Shown here in pieces: positions 12,544-24,415 of a stretch of DNA of 64,000 nucleotides. The stretch spans positions 1 to 64,000 of the forward strand of contig RSEE01000093.1 in NCBI GenBank assembly GCA_003971905.1, in the 5' to 3' direction. Source of the DNA: Moniliella sp. 'wahieum'. Taxonomy: Eukaryota; Basidiomycota; Moniliellomycetes; Moniliellales; Moniliellaceae. Under the pieces are notes generated by a model. That model was not told the origin of the DNA. It was given only the letters and a program-made list of their open reading frames with translations, and did not search any database. Position 1 is the stretch's first letter. Every line of letters starts with the position of its first letter. The translations under genes and the position numbers were made by a program.

Positions 12544-14145
12544 TCATGACCTGTGGTTCCACTGGCACGAGAAGGGCGTACTGGCCTCGTTGTGACGGTA
12601 TGTGTCCCGCAGCTGAACCACCGAGCCATACATCCCTCCGACAAAGAAGAAGAATCCAAGAAGAATAAGGAAAGTGTTGAGGATGCTCAGTGCGATGTTC
12701 TTGGCCGAGCTGTTCCAGGCGCCTTCGCGCAAGAGGTAGAACCAAATGAAGCCTGGCAAATAGAACGAGAAGCCGGACACACAAATGGCAGAGATGATGC
12801 TAAGAATGAGGCTGAATGCCGGGATGGCCTCAGCAACCACCCAGCCAATCACGGTCAAGCCAAATACAATCGCCACCCACGCCCCAATTCCAAGAGGGGT
12901 CGAGATGTACTTGTGAGGCGTGTTTTTGAAGATGCGGTGATGCACATAACGGGCAGCTGCAACCGTGTTGATCGAGCCCGACACAAAGATGACGACCAAA
13001 GCAATACCAAATCCGACCCGACGAACAGTGTGGCTAGATGCCAGAAGCGCAGGGGAAGGCACCCCCTTGCCCACGAAGGCGTAAATCAAGGCGCCAGTCA
13101 GAATGTAGATGATCCACTCCGCTGCCATCAGCAACGAAACCGACTAGCAGAGGCACCCGGGTCAGTATCCTGTGGCTAATGGAGGTAATGCCAAATCAGG
13201 GGAAGGGGGATGTTCATGTACCTTCATGTAGTCTTTACGGTTCTTGAGTTCGGTTTGGAACGAGGGTTGGTTGACTACAAAACTGAAGGCAAAGGCGATG
13301 TTGACAACCGCCACAATACTTCAGAAAATGGAGGGCTTGGGTTGGTCGGGGCGCCGACCCAGATATCAATTCCCTTACCACCGTGGGAAGACACACCTGG
13401 TGTGGAGCAAAAACGAGAATCAGTAAAGAGATATACACTAGGACGCTGAATGAGTTTGGGAGAGGAAGAAAAGACGTACCAGTAGCAATGATGGTAATCA
13501 AGATGCTGGTGATGATGCTGATAAAGTCGGCCACGCCAAGCCAGGATTGCTCAGAAAAGGATCGGGGCAGGGCGAGGATAAACAAGACGATGGCAGAGAC
13601 ACCAGACCAGAGAAGGTTGCACCCCCGCTGATCGGAAATTGTCTCCAATGCAATGGCGCCCGTGAGAGCGTGGCTACCGTTGGCGAGCGTTAGGAAGACG
13701 ACGAAGGCAATTCCGCACAGCTCACCGCCCCAGGCCCCCACATAAGGGCAACCAGATCATTGTAAGAGACCACACGGTCAGCATATTTGTTGCTGGCCGC
13801 GCCCACAACATAGGCGGTGTAGAGGGTGAGGAGCCCAACGACAAAGGTGATAATCACACCGGCTACCATGCCGACCGTGTCGTAGGATGCTGGGAGGGAC
13901 AAACTGCCAAGCGCAACCGCCTCGACGAGCAAGAGCAAGCCCAGTTGAAACCAGGACAACTTTTTGTATTTGGCAGAATCAGCATTCTTCGGGTCAAAAA
14001 AGGCCTCCTCAATGGTCTGGTCCGGGTGGCCTTCTCCCTTGGCGTGGCTGTAGCCGTTCTTGCTTGAGATGGATGTTTGATCGTAGCCTGCGCTTGGGCT
14101 GTGATCGCCGGAGAACTTATCCGAATGAGGACTGTAGACCGACAT
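12544..14145 (-). CDS. Amino-acid transporter, AAAP (Aa_trans) family
   Basis: This is a polytopic membrane protein of the amino acid/auxin permease family, similar in style to fungal neutral amino-acid permeases. A hydrophilic N-terminus (MSVYSPHSDKFSGDHS) precedes KLSWFQLGLLLLVEAVALGS and LSLPASYDTVGMVAG, the characteristic first helices. About ten hydrophobic segments follow, including WLGVADFISIITSILITIIA, WIIYILTGALIYAFVGKGVP and ILSIISAICVSGFSFYLPGF. The protein ends shortly after the last helix. Introns run from 13479 to 13397 (GTACGT to CAG) and from 13221 to 13144 (GTACAT, CTGAC, CTAG). The start at 14145 is chosen over an in-frame ATG at 14172. Frame changes occur near 13740 and 13400. 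Substrate cannot be read from the sequence. Confidence 0.88.
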
Positions 14146-16228
14146 GGGAAAAGTGTGGGCGGAAATGTGCACGAGATGGAGTGATATGGACGGTAAATGG
14201 GCGAAGGTTCTTGTTGAAGCTTGGTGCGAAGGGGGCTAGGGAGAAGCTTCAAGGTTCGAGAGTGGGCGTCGGGCCACGGAAGGAAAGCACACGGCACACC
14301 AAGTGAAGATCTTGTGCGAATTGGCTGCTTGCTGGGTCGGGCAAAGCGGTAGAGGGACGAGAGTAGGGTGCGGGTGTTTGAAGCGGGAAAGAACAAAAAG
14401 AGGTGTGGAGTCGGGGGGATGTTGCCTCTTATAAATAAACCCGCGTCAGAGAGAATTTTGGGAGGCCCGCCACGCACACTCCTGCTCAGAGACAGAGGGA
14501 GGCAAGAGGCAGAAGGCACTATAGTTTTGGCGTGTGGCTGTGGGATTAGGGAGGCGACTGGACAGTGCACGGATGAAAAGGCGGTCTCACGCAGCGCGCA
14601 CGCAATCTTACCCAAACCACAGCAGGCAGATGCCGGCTGTAAGCGCTACGATCTAACAGGGCCTCAGGCCTCACGAGTGCCTCACGGCATGTGCTGACAC
14701 CTGGCAGGCCTGGGCGCTGCTGGTTAGTGGTTCCTGGTCCCGCCGCTTCGGCAAAATAGCTCGCACCACGGGACAAACGGATACGAGGCTGGATGCGGGG
14801 GCACAGGCGCCGTGCCTTGGACCGGAGGTTCAGCGCCTTGTGGGAGAGGAGGAGTGTGGCCAGTGTGGTGAGACGGTGACCGGTGACACGCAATCATTAA
14901 TCATCGATGATCAATTTTTGTTTTTCTTTTTCGCTCGACACAGTAGAGTCACCAAGCCTTTTCCCCCCTTCGGCCTTAGAGCGTGTCTGCGCCGATGGAT
15001 CTACTGTCCATGTCCCCGCGCATCAATCAAAGGCACCGAGACGGCGCTGCTGGCAGACGCTTGAACTTCCAGCTTCAAGCCCCCTCCACCACGCGCCATC
15101 CTATACTTACTGCACCCAACGCCATAGCCCCCCTGCGGTATATGACCACACCCACACCCACTACTGCCATGATGCCAGCCATGCCATTCTGGACGAATCT
15201 TGCGCGGCGAATTCATCCCAAGTAGTGTGGAGCGCGGTGCCTCAGACTTCAAGGGGCCATATATTTCTTACCGAGTCGCATCCTACTACTTTTACGAAGC
15301 TTTTGTGGAGACAGGGTTAAAACTCGTGTAAAGCCACAGCAATAATCAACTGTGGATGCAGGTTTGCCCATAGGTACGAAATGCCCACCGAGGGATGTGA
15401 TCGGTACACCAACCGAATGTACAGTCTTGTGTGCAGCACAGGACTGGGGGGCGGGGTCAACGTGTCACATGTCAGTCAACTTTGGGGGAGAAACGAGCAC
15501 GTCATTTGTTGGAGCAAGACACGAAACGTCCTCCAACATACCTACGGTCCTGAGATCTGAGATCTGAGAGGCCCTGAGGCCTCCTGGGGCTGAAGCCGCC
15601 ATACTGCGGCCAGAAGCCCGAGACCCTGAGACCTAAGAGGCTGATGAGGCGTTGAGGCACTGAGGGGTCCTCAGTTTTGGCGCATTAGGGGCGGCCTCCG
15701 CCTGAGCAGGCCTCCTGGTCGGTCACACGCGGGTCACGTCGACCTGAAGGCCTGAACGTCAGCTTGAACTCTCTAGAGCTTGAACCTGGACAAGCCACAG
15801 CAGCAGGCCAAAGCCACGTGGTGCGCTGCATTATTTGGGCAGATCACGGAATGACAAGTGCTCGGCTTATTGCGCAGCGTCTGACGTTTGTTAACGTTTT
15901 GAACGGTCGTATACTGTTTTGGACCTGTCCATGCATAGTGCAAAACGTATCGGCGCTACCTGCGCCAGGGGCGCACAGTCCAGGCGGTAGCCACGGCCCA
16001 TCGTCAATTGCCCGGCACGCGTAGGACACTCTCTAGCCCCAGGGGCAAACCGTAGGTAGCTAACGCTGGGGAGAACGTGAGATGAAACATTCACCGCCAC
16101 GAAAAAAACTTGGATCACCCATTCTGGGTCGCGAGGCGGAAGGGCGGCGAGGGCAGATTCCGCTGCCACGTTGCGTCATGGGTGGCGCGGCGATACGCAT
16201 TCAGGCCGCCCAGCCGCCGCCATCCGCC
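14146..16228. other. Intergenic region with GGCCTGA-type repeat
   Basis: Two kilobases separate the transporter from the SNARE gene. The region holds a low-complexity repeat block (15551-15786) and short palindromic motifs such as ATCATCGATGATC near 14900. Open frames show no family resemblance and poor codon periodicity, so no gene is called. Confidence 0.5.
15551..15786. repeat. AGGCCTGA/CCTGAGG low-complexity repeat block
   Basis: Irregular repeats of GAGATCTGA, GGCCTGA, CCTGAGG and GCCTGAA fill this block. A cleaner version occurs at 39201-39234, so this is a dispersed simple-sequence family and not a gene. Confidence 0.6.
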
Positions 16229-16598
16229 ATGTCCTCGACGGCTGCACGCACGTACGAGCAGCAGAACGACGCTGCCCTGGGCGCCCTCCACTCCCAGGTG
16301 CGCAATCTGGTGCGTATCCTCCACTCCTCTGCGCTGCTCCGCGCGGCGCTGCTCCCTGACCACGCCGCCCCCACCCTCGCTCCAGCACGCGGTCACCGTC
16401 GACATCCACGCCGATGCCGAGGCCCAGCGCACCTCGCTCCTTCCTGGGGCCGAGCGCGCGCTCGATGGCCTCGGACGCAGCCTGCAGCGCTCCTCGACCA
16501 GTCTTACCCAAAAGGTGGTCAATCTGCAGGGCTGGCGCCTCACGTTGACCGTCATGGCCAGCGTCATCTTGCTCTGGTTGGTTTGGCGCCTGGTGTGA
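16229..16598 (+). CDS. Bet1/Sft1-type Qc SNARE
   Basis: This is a small tail-anchored SNARE of ER-Golgi or intra-Golgi membrane traffic. Exon 1 (16229-16309) encodes MSSTAARTYEQQNDAALGAL and HSQVRNL. An intron at 16310-16385 (GTGCGT, CTGAC, CAG) joins in frame to exon 2, encoding VTVDIHADAEAQRTSLL, RALDGLGRSLQRSSTSLTQK and the C-terminal anchor LTLTVMASVILLWLVWRLV. The protein is 97 residues, the usual size for Bet1, Bet1L and Sft1. The YEQQND opening and the D(I/V)H block point to Sft1/Bet1L slightly more than Bet1. It is the one multi-exon gene here that reads without a frame break. Confidence 0.85.
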
Positions 16599-16769
16599 GC
16601 CCAGCGACGACGATCCCTCGCATGCTGCGTCTTGTTGTGCAACGATGATATACGATACCCTTGACTATCTGCTAGGTCTGTCCTGTCCTGGTCCAATGTA
16701 CTGGGGAAAGGAGGATGGATGAAGGAAGGGAAAAACTAAACCAGTAGCCACAGCGGTGGGACCACGACG

Positions 16770-18945
16770 TCAAACCGAGAGCTTAGCCAGCTGCTCCTTC
16801 AGCTGCAGCAACTCTTGGACGCTGGCCTCGACAGCCGCCTGCTTGGAGTCATCCGCTTTGGCTGCCGCCTTAGCCTCGCGCACGGCCACGCCCTGTGCTT
16901 CAATCTTGGCCTGCAACGCCTTGGCTTCGGGAGTGTTGGGGATCTTGGCCGCCGCCGCCGCCTCTGCTTCCTTTTTGGCCTTTTTCGCAAGCTTGGCTGC
17001 TTGTGATTTACTCAGAGCCGGTTTGGCCGTCTCCTCCTTGGCTTGAGCTCCGCCAAACTGGGTCCGCCACACCTCTTCCATTTTGGGATCGATGGGCTTG
17101 AAAAGGTGCTTAGGCTTGCCGATCGTGTGATCGGCCAGTAGCTCTGGCGGGGCCCAATGGCCGATACCACCCTTCTGTCCGGCCTCTGGGGGAAGGGGTA
17201 GAGCCCGCGTGGTGCGTTGAGCTGAACCAAAATGTCATTGGCGGTCGACGGCATAAAGGGCGCAACGACGGCACTGAGAAGGTAGATGAGGCTGACTGTC
17301 GCATGAACCACGGCGTTGCACGTGGTGGGATGCTCGACAAACAGCGCCTTGGTCAGCTTGGACTCGGTTAAAAACAGGTTGCCCCGGGCCGAGATGGCCA
17401 TTGCGGTTTGAAGCCCAGCGCGCAACCGGGCCGCCTCCATATGGTCCGCATACTGGCCCAGCAGCACATTGACGTCCTTGACCAGCGCCGCGTAGAGCGC
17501 GCGTGTCCTTCGGTCTTGGCATCGGTAAGCTCGGCTGGAACGGGAGGCAAGATCCCTTGGTAGTTCTTGGCAACAAATGTCAGAACGCGGTTGACAAAGT
17601 TGCCCAGATTGGCCAAGAGTTCATTGTTGTTGCGCGCAATAAACTCGGCCCAGGAGAACTGGGAATCCGCCGTTTCAGGCCGGTTGGCCAAGAGATAGTA
17701 CCGCCATACGCTGGCCGGTACCCCTGTCTCGGCCGCCTTATCACCAAATACTCCAACGTTGCGGCTCTTGCTGAACTTGCCTCCTTCGTACTGGAGGTAC
17801 TCGGTTGTGCTTGATGTGCTGATCGTTGCAGTTGGTCCACTTGTCCTTGGTGCCAATCAACGTCGAGGGGAAGATGACAGTATGGAAGCGAACATTGTCC
17901 TTTCCCATAAACTGGTACAGCGACACTTGCTCCGGGCTCTTCCACCACGCCTCCCATACCCTCGGCGCATAGTTGGCCGTGATGGATGGATAGCCAATCG
18001 GTGCATCGTACCACACGTAAAATACCTTGTCCTCGTACCCGGGCAATGGCACCTTCACCCCCCACTTGAGATCACGCGTCAGACTAAACGGTCGCAGGCC
18101 TTCCTTAAACCAGCTCTCGGTAATGTGGACAGAGTTGCTGCTCCAGCCTCCTTCGACGGCCGCTTGGCGCGCCCACGTCTCGGTCGCTGGTTGGAGCAAG
18201 TCGATGCGGAGAAAGATATGTTTGGTCTCTTTGGGAGCTGGGGTCGAGTTGCACGTCTTGCACGCGGATGCTTCAGCTCCATCGCATCGTACAAGGAGCC
18301 ACACTTGTCGCACTGATCGCCACGTGCATCTTCGTAACCACACTTGGGACAAATTCCCTCCACGTAACGGTCCGCCAGGAAGCGCTGGTCCTTGTCGCAG
18401 TACAGTTGGGTGATGGTGCGCTCCTCGACAAAGCCATTGGCATGGAGCTTGAGAAAGATGTCTTGGGCAATTTCGTTTGCCACTCGGTCGTGGTGCGGCC
18501 AAAATAGTCAAACCCAATATCAAACCAGTCGTAGGCAATCTATGAAGGGCGTGGTACTTATCCACCAGCTCCTGTGGCGTCACACCATCTTCCAATGCTT
18601 TGGTTTCGGGTCGCCGTGCCGTACTCGTCCGTGCCACAAGTACAACGTGTTGCGGTTGCGCGAGCGGCTTGTAACGAGCAACACATCCGCACTCAACGTC
18701 GATCCAATGATGTTGCCGAGATGGGGCACATTGTTGCATAGGAAGGGCGGAGAGGTGATGAGACATTGCGCTCGGCATCGCGGCGCTCCGCAAGGGCACC
18801 GAGGAGGAGGGTGGGAGAGATCTGAGATCTGGTCGGCGAGACTGGGCCGTATACTTGGCTGGTGCGACGGAAGGCGCACGTACTGGGGACAGAAGGTGGG
18901 GGTCGTGGGAAACGGGGGTGAACGGGCTGGCGGAGAGAGAGCCAT
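16770..18945 (-). CDS. MES1: Cytosolic methionyl-tRNA synthetase
   Basis: This enzyme charges tRNA-Met with methionine in the cytosol. The class I signatures are present: HIGH-type HLGN in [18 protein letters not shown], the zinc-binding insert [19 protein letters not shown] with two CxxC pairs, and the KMSKS-type loop [16 protein letters not shown]. The anticodon-binding domain follows ([28 protein letters not shown]). The last 60 residues, after a Lys/Ala-rich linker, form a WHEP-like helix-turn-helix ([17 protein letters not shown] ... [12 protein letters not shown]). About 725 residues are encoded without an intron. The start at 18945 is the nearest ATG upstream of the conserved start of the catalytic domain. 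At least five frame changes occur. Confidence 0.95.
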
Positions 18946-19920
18946 CGCGGCTGAGAGTAGAGAGAGGGGACGGGGTGGTGGTGTGGGAGTCGCTGCCTTG
19001 GCGCGCAACCCGGCTTGGGCTTGGATATTTGTGCACTTGTGACTCACAACTCAAATACTGCCCCGGAAATCATAATCAATTGACGCAGGCAACGAACGTG
19101 CACAGTTTTCAAATTGACCCCGTTATAGATCCGGGCGGGTTGCGAAACGTTGCACGCCATTGGATTTTGGAATGGTCGCGGAGGCTCCACACAGCAGACA
19201 CGGGGGTGGAATAACGAGAAGGGGCAGCTGGCTGACTATGCAGATCGTTCTCCCCTCGTTGCATATGGTGCAGCTTTACTGCTTCCCATCGAATTTCGCT
19301 GTCCGGTGTGCACACATGGTGACGCTACGCAAAGGCCACCCTTGGAAGAAATATATATGGGGTGTGTCTGTGGAGAGTGCATTTCCCCAATACTACATAG
19401 GCTCGTTCCAGGACTTGAGGCTTGGTCTCTTGACTGAAGTCGAATGTGAGGGTCATCAATTGATCCAAGCGCAACCATGGACTCTCATTCAAGCAGTATC
19501 TTGTTTGTGACGTCGGAGGGTGGATAAGGAGAATAGGCAAACTCATCGTTTTCATTCCTGTCCAATCTCGGTTAGCAGTTCACAGTTCAGACGTTTAGAC
19601 AATCCATTTGGTTCTGTGAAATATACTCTCCTTGCCCTACAAACAAAAAAGGAGCGGCAAAGAGAGCGTGTGTGGGGGCGCCACACTACACGCTGACACT
19701 GTTAACGACAAAAGCCCCGCGTGGTTCTCCTGTCCAATCTGAGGAAAGCATACGAAACGTATAGACAATGTATTGGTACAGCTTCCATGTCCCCAGATGG
19801 ACAAGGAACGAGAGAACGAATAAAAGGGGGGGAACATTCGGCTTATATACAATTCCCAAGGCTCACCCTCACTTCTCCTTCTTGTCCGCAACAGGAGAGG
19901 TCTTCAACCAGGCCGCTTCT
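18946..19920. other. Intergenic region with one orphan open frame
   Basis: This is the upstream region of the synthetase gene and the 3' flank of the next minus-strand gene. It holds one plus-strand open frame (19160-19510) listed separately. Two loosely similar 50-base segments begin CCTGTCCAATCT near 19558 and 19728. Nothing else was recognised. Confidence 0.4.
19160..19510 (+). CDS. Orphan open frame, unrecognised
   Basis: This open frame could encode up to 116 residues, ending HQLIQAQPWTLIQAVSCL. The stretch GHPWKKYIWGVSVESAFPQY has a natural-looking composition, but there is no recognised domain, intron or promoter. It may be chance or the relic of a gene. Confidence 0.2.
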   Translation: MDFGMVAEAPHSRHGGGITRRGSWLTMQIVLPSLHMVQLYCFPSNFAVRCAHMVTLRKGHPWKKYIWGVSVESAFPQYYIGSFQDLRLGLLTEVECEGHQLIQAQPWTLIQAVSCL

Positions 19921-21735
19921 CTATTCATGCTTAGGGCTCGACAATCTGTCTTCACTGAGCCGGCCCGCCGTACTCTTCGTCGCCTCGTCTTGGTGCTTCC
20001 GCACCATCTCTTCCAGCATCACCATTGCGTCGTGCGCCGTATCCCGTTCTACGGGCACGGTCGTGTCTTGCACTGTAGACGGCATAATCCCATGTTGGTC
20101 CTCATCCCACCACACCCAACAAAGTGGAGTCGGGACAATCGAGACCCGCCGCGACGTCCGTGTCGACGGTTGGGCACAAGCCCATTGCTTACAGACTTCT
20201 TCAGGGAGTTAGTTTTCAGTACCAAAAGGGGTCGATTGCGCCGTGCCACTGGCAAGCGACGCAGCCTGCTTCACGATAGGCGTCTGCGGGGGGATCGCCA
20301 TGGTTGGTCGGGGAGTGGCAAGGGTCGATCTCTCCCCTCAAGTCCTCGTGCAGCTTGCACCACAATTGGAGTTTGTGGGGGCAGGCAATGGTCGGACGTG
20401 GTACGGAATCAGCTTTAACCACGGTGGACTGAAGGTGGGTGCAACTTGATGTGCCGCCACACGCAGTAGATGCATTTGTTTTGGACCTGCGTAGGCGATA
20501 CCACAACTGGGGTCTGGGCGGTAACGCCATGGGACGGGATGCGGCTTGTTGACTGAATGTCTCTGGCTCGGCTTTGGGGTCTCGCGCGCGTTGCACCACG
20601 ACAGGTGTTTGCGGTGGGATAGCCGTGGTGGGACGCGGTGTAGTAGGGGCTTGATACATGGTGACAGGAGGTTGATTGGCATTAGTCCCTGTCTTCTTCA
20701 CAGCCGGACTAGGACTGGGTGCAAAAGGGAGTGTTGTACCGCTGGCTTTGTTGGCATCGGTCGCTGCAACTGTCACGGGGCGAGGGAGAACGCGGGGACG
20801 AAGGGTCGCGGCACGACATCAGGTTCAGATCCAGAGCCTTTCTCGGACTCTTTCTCTGTGGGCTTTGTCCCTCATCTCGTTGCTCCGACTGAGCACGATG
20901 GGAGCAGATGGGGGCAACGCAATGGTAGGTCCGACAGGTTTGGTGACTCTCTCCTCCGTCACCCGTTTATCTGGAACAGAAACAGGGTGAGTGCTTAGGT
21001 CTGTGGAAGAGCTAGAAGGGCCGTAATGAACGTACACACGGGGAAAAGGGTGACCTATCTTTATTGCCATGGCGATCGACCACCGCGACCGATGCCGATA
21101 CGCAGGGCGATCCATCAGGCGAAACCAGGCAGAAACGGCTCCGAGTTGAATCTTTGGGTTTGCCATACAAGCCTGAGGCGGAGGTGTGGGCACAGTGGAA
21201 AGTACAAAAAAGTCAGTTCTGAGCAATGCTTAGGGTGCAGGCAGTGGATAAGTACAAGGAGAAGAGAGTTGGATATCACCAGCAATGGGTAAATTGGAAG
21301 GCGAGGTAACGTATTGTTGCGAAGGCGCTGTCGGCGTGGGGTCGGCAGCTGCGGTTGACCCTACAGCAGGAAAGGAGGTACGGACTGGTTGTGGTTGGGC
21401 TTGGAGGAGGGAGGGGGGGTGTAGTGGCGAGCGGCGAGTTAGCTTCGTGCTGGACGCGTTTAACTTGGTTTTCGGCTTGAGCACGGAACATTCGTTCGGC
21501 ATTGAGTTTGCTGTGCAGGAGATCCGTGGCACGGGTGCGAGCGGCCAGCACACGACGTAGACGGCGTGGCGCAGAGGCACGGCCGATAAGAAGGGTGGCA
21601 AGGCCGGTAGCCGGCAGTGGTGGCGAGGAGGAGGGTGAGGGTGGGCGCCGAGGGCGGGGTGGGCGACGGGCGCAGCTGGTGGGCGACGGACTGGGCCCAG
21701 GAGCGAGGTGCAAGCGACGGAGCCAGCGGGGGCAT
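19921..21735 (-). CDS. Unrecognised membrane/coiled-coil protein with PTxAxPPQTP repeats
   Basis: I do not recognise the family. From the likely start at 21735 a proline-rich leader leads to one hydrophobic segment (TLTLLLATTAGLATLLIG, read across a frame change). A basic stretch and a short coiled coil follow (TRATDLLHSKLNAERMFRAQ). The middle carries at least five degenerate repeats of the form (R/G)PT-x-A-x-PPQTP-V/I-VVQ, 30-45 residues apart. The C-terminal part contains a short helix (HDAMVMLEEMVRKHQDEA). Because several repeats appear in different frames, indel correction is needed before the length is known. The layout suggests a membrane-anchored scaffold with short linear binding motifs, but no function is assigned. 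Confidence 0.55.
20270..20940 (-). repeat. Degenerate proline-motif repeat array within a CDS
   Basis: Five copies of the encoded motif PTxAxPPQTPxVV lie near 20270-20310, 20351-20400, 20495-20540, 20595-20640 and 20910-20940. Spacing is 90 to about 300 bases. Sequence between units is not conserved, so the motif itself seems to be what is kept. Confidence 0.5.
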
Positions 21736-22752
21736 ATGTGAAGGAGGACAATGAGGGGTGGCGGCGGGGGGAAGTGGGGTGGGGGTTGCATTTGGGGGAG
21801 AGGGTTTTATACGAATATGAGGATCGGCTTAAACGATAAACGGGGCGGGGTTAGGAGGCAGGTGGGAGCAGGGGGGATAAACATATGAACCGTATTCTGC
21901 TCCGATCGTGCGGAGGTGAGGGCATATAGGGAGGGCACACAAAACCACAATAATACCCTCAGAAAGCGTCCTCCGTCATATTCGGCAGCGTAATATATGC
22001 GGTAGTAGCCGACGCTACCACCCGCACAGAGCTGATGCGTATCGCTCGACAACTATTTCCCTGCCATCCCATCCCGCCCGCCACAGGCACGTCCCCTCCC
22101 GGACCCATCAGTAAATCTATTCCGTCCTCAATTTTGTCAGGCCCAGGCCTCGTCAGGTACTTCGGTCAGAGTGTGGGGCACTCATTTACCCCAGCATATG
22201 CTAAGCCATAACCCATCATCCATCCCCATCATATTATCGCTGATGTGCCGCGTAATCCCCGCTCCAGCACGGACCACTGCGCCGTTCTTAGTGGCCCCCC
22301 TCTGTCCAGACCAAACAAGCCCTCCTTTCCCCTGAGGCCTGATGGTCTGATGCCAGACCATGCCAGACCCCGCGTTTCGTCCCTGGCGTTGCGCAGCAGG
22401 TGCTGAGTTGGGGCTATATTTGCAGAGTGCACAGCTGGCAGATTAGCGGCAACAACTATAAAACCCACACACACACTGCACCTCCCCCAGTGGCCTGACC
22501 GCCGCATAACGCACGGTAGTAGTACTTGGTTAAGCTATTTGGTTAGCACCCGCCCCGCGTGTGCCCAGTACCGCCTTCCGTCTCCCTCGTCGTCATTAAC
22601 AGCTCATTTTTGCTGCACAGGGCAAAGCAAGAGTCCGCGGCGTTACGCGTATAGTACGTCTGAATCTGAGCATAGAAGCTGCAGTGGCCACAGTACCCCG
22701 CACTGCATGTCCTCGCCCTCCGCATCACGCGTGTTTAAGAAATAAGGCGTTT

Positions 22753-22929
22753 TTATCCAACACATCCCGGACAACTATCTACCACTTCATACAAAAACGC
22801 TTTGCCAGCCCATTCACCCACGATACTCTGGAGTTGGTTGTATCCGTACAGTATGCCTGGTTGGAGGAGTACATCGAGCGCGACTCGATGATTTATCCCG
22901 ATGCCGAGAGAGTGGCCCTGGCTTTCTAG
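22753..22929 (+). other. Orphan coding-like segment
   Basis: This open segment ends in a stop at 22929. It includes TIYHFIQKRFASPFTHDTLE and later YAWLEEYIERDSMIYPDAER, which reads like a natural protein C-terminus. No upstream exon or family could be identified. It may be a relic gene fragment. Confidence 0.25.
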
Positions 22930-23846
22930 AACTGCCAGCAAAGGAAATGTGAGGCAATAAGCCCGGTAGCGTGGGAAAGGGCAAGGTTCTCCATCGCTAT
23001 ACTATACAGCCAAATGCACCACAGCGGGGGAGGAGAGCGTGTCTCTGCAAGGGAAGGCACGCTGAGGGTGCCGTCCAGGAGTAAAAGGGCTAGCTTCTCA
23101 CCCCCTATAACCGCTACTCAATCTCCACTATATATGGACAAAAATCAACAGTGGGACGAGGGATCAGATCCATATAGGAGCCTTTTCCGTCGTACATTTC
23201 CACATTCGATGAGTTATACGTACCACGTTAGGTCCTGCTTCAGATCCTGGTTGAACCGTCGAGCGGGTGTAGAGGCAAGGGAGAGACCCTCTAGTTTGGG
23301 TGGCTGCCTGCGTCCAAAGACCGCGGCTCAAACCCTCCGAGGTAGGAGCCGCGTACGTAGGTCTTAAGACCAATTGAAGGGGTCCGGGACCTCCGAAGTT
23401 ACTTTGTTCCTCGCGGCGTTACCACACCCGGTACGCTGTAGTAGGCGGGAACAGACAGAGTCCTAAAGAAGAGCAAGCGCTACAGATAGTAACCGCAGCT
23501 TGCGAGAATGGTCGACGCAAGTCGTAAATTTGTAAGAGTAAGGGTGAAGAGTGGAGAGAGAAGTCGGGGGGAAGACTACATGGGTTGGGCGGTGAGGATC
23601 ACTGCCAGCAAGCCTCAGACAGGGCTGCTTATATACCGTAACATCAAAACAGGCATTAACAGAAGGAAGGGAATCTTAGTAAGAGGTAAAGGGCGGCCTG
23701 TTATGACCGTACTGCGATCTTCTGGGTGCAGTAGATGTGGGGTTCTACCAAGACTGTACGCCGCGGATATAAGTCCGGTCATTTCCTGTGACGCTTCGCG
23801 GAAAATAGCCGCGACAAGTTGTTCGTGCTGACTGTTACTGTCATAG

Positions 23847-24018
23847 TTTGGCTGATCTCGCTCCCATTCCAATTTCTTCGTCTCGATCGTCTCGCTCCTT
23901 CCCTGTTCCTTCCACTTCGCACCATGTCCTCTGTTCTTGCTTCTTCCCCACGAACGATTGCTACACCCCTTGACCTAGTCCGATCCTGGTCTCCCTCGCC
24001 TTAGCCCCGACTGTGACA
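23847..24018 (-). repeat. Dispersed repeat, copy 1 (minus orientation)
   Basis: This copy of about 172 bases begins (read on the minus strand) TGTCACAGTCGGGGCTAA. It contains GTGTAGCAATCGTTCGTGGG and ends GAGATCAGCCAAA. It is very similar to copy 3 along its whole length. The class is not established: the TGT start would suit an LTR end and the shared termini would suit a DNA element. Confidence 0.75.
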
Positions 24019-24153
24019 GTTACTCACAAGTGTCGCGGGGCTGGCGTGTGCTTCCATGAAAGGTCTACGAAATGGGGGGTTCGGTGTCCGGAGATGCACG
24101 GAGCGCCCCAACATCACAAAATCGTTGAAATTACGAAGAACCCACACCACAGT

Positions 24154-24415
24154 TGTCACAGTCGGGGCTAATAAATGCGAAGGAAGAGACCTGAGTCGAG
24201 ACTAGATCAAGGAATGTAGCAATCGTTTGTGGGGACAACTAATAAACAACAACAAGGGCAGAGGATATAACGGTCGATTTAGGCGTAATAGCGTTTCTCT
24301 GTTCTGGCAGCCTTATGCTTTGTCAATGATATGGATGCACAGCGGAAGAACAGAGATAAAGAGAGCGATACGTTCGAGACGAAGAAGTTGGAAATGGGCG
24401 TGAAAGATCAGCCAA
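24154..24415 (+). repeat. Dispersed repeat, copy 2 (plus orientation)
   Basis: This copy opens with the same TGTCACAGTCGGGGCTAA end and shares GTAGCAATCGTTTGTGGGGA and the closing GATCAGCC. About 90 extra bases sit in its middle (roughly 24262-24355). It faces copy 1 head to head across 135 bases. Confidence 0.65.
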
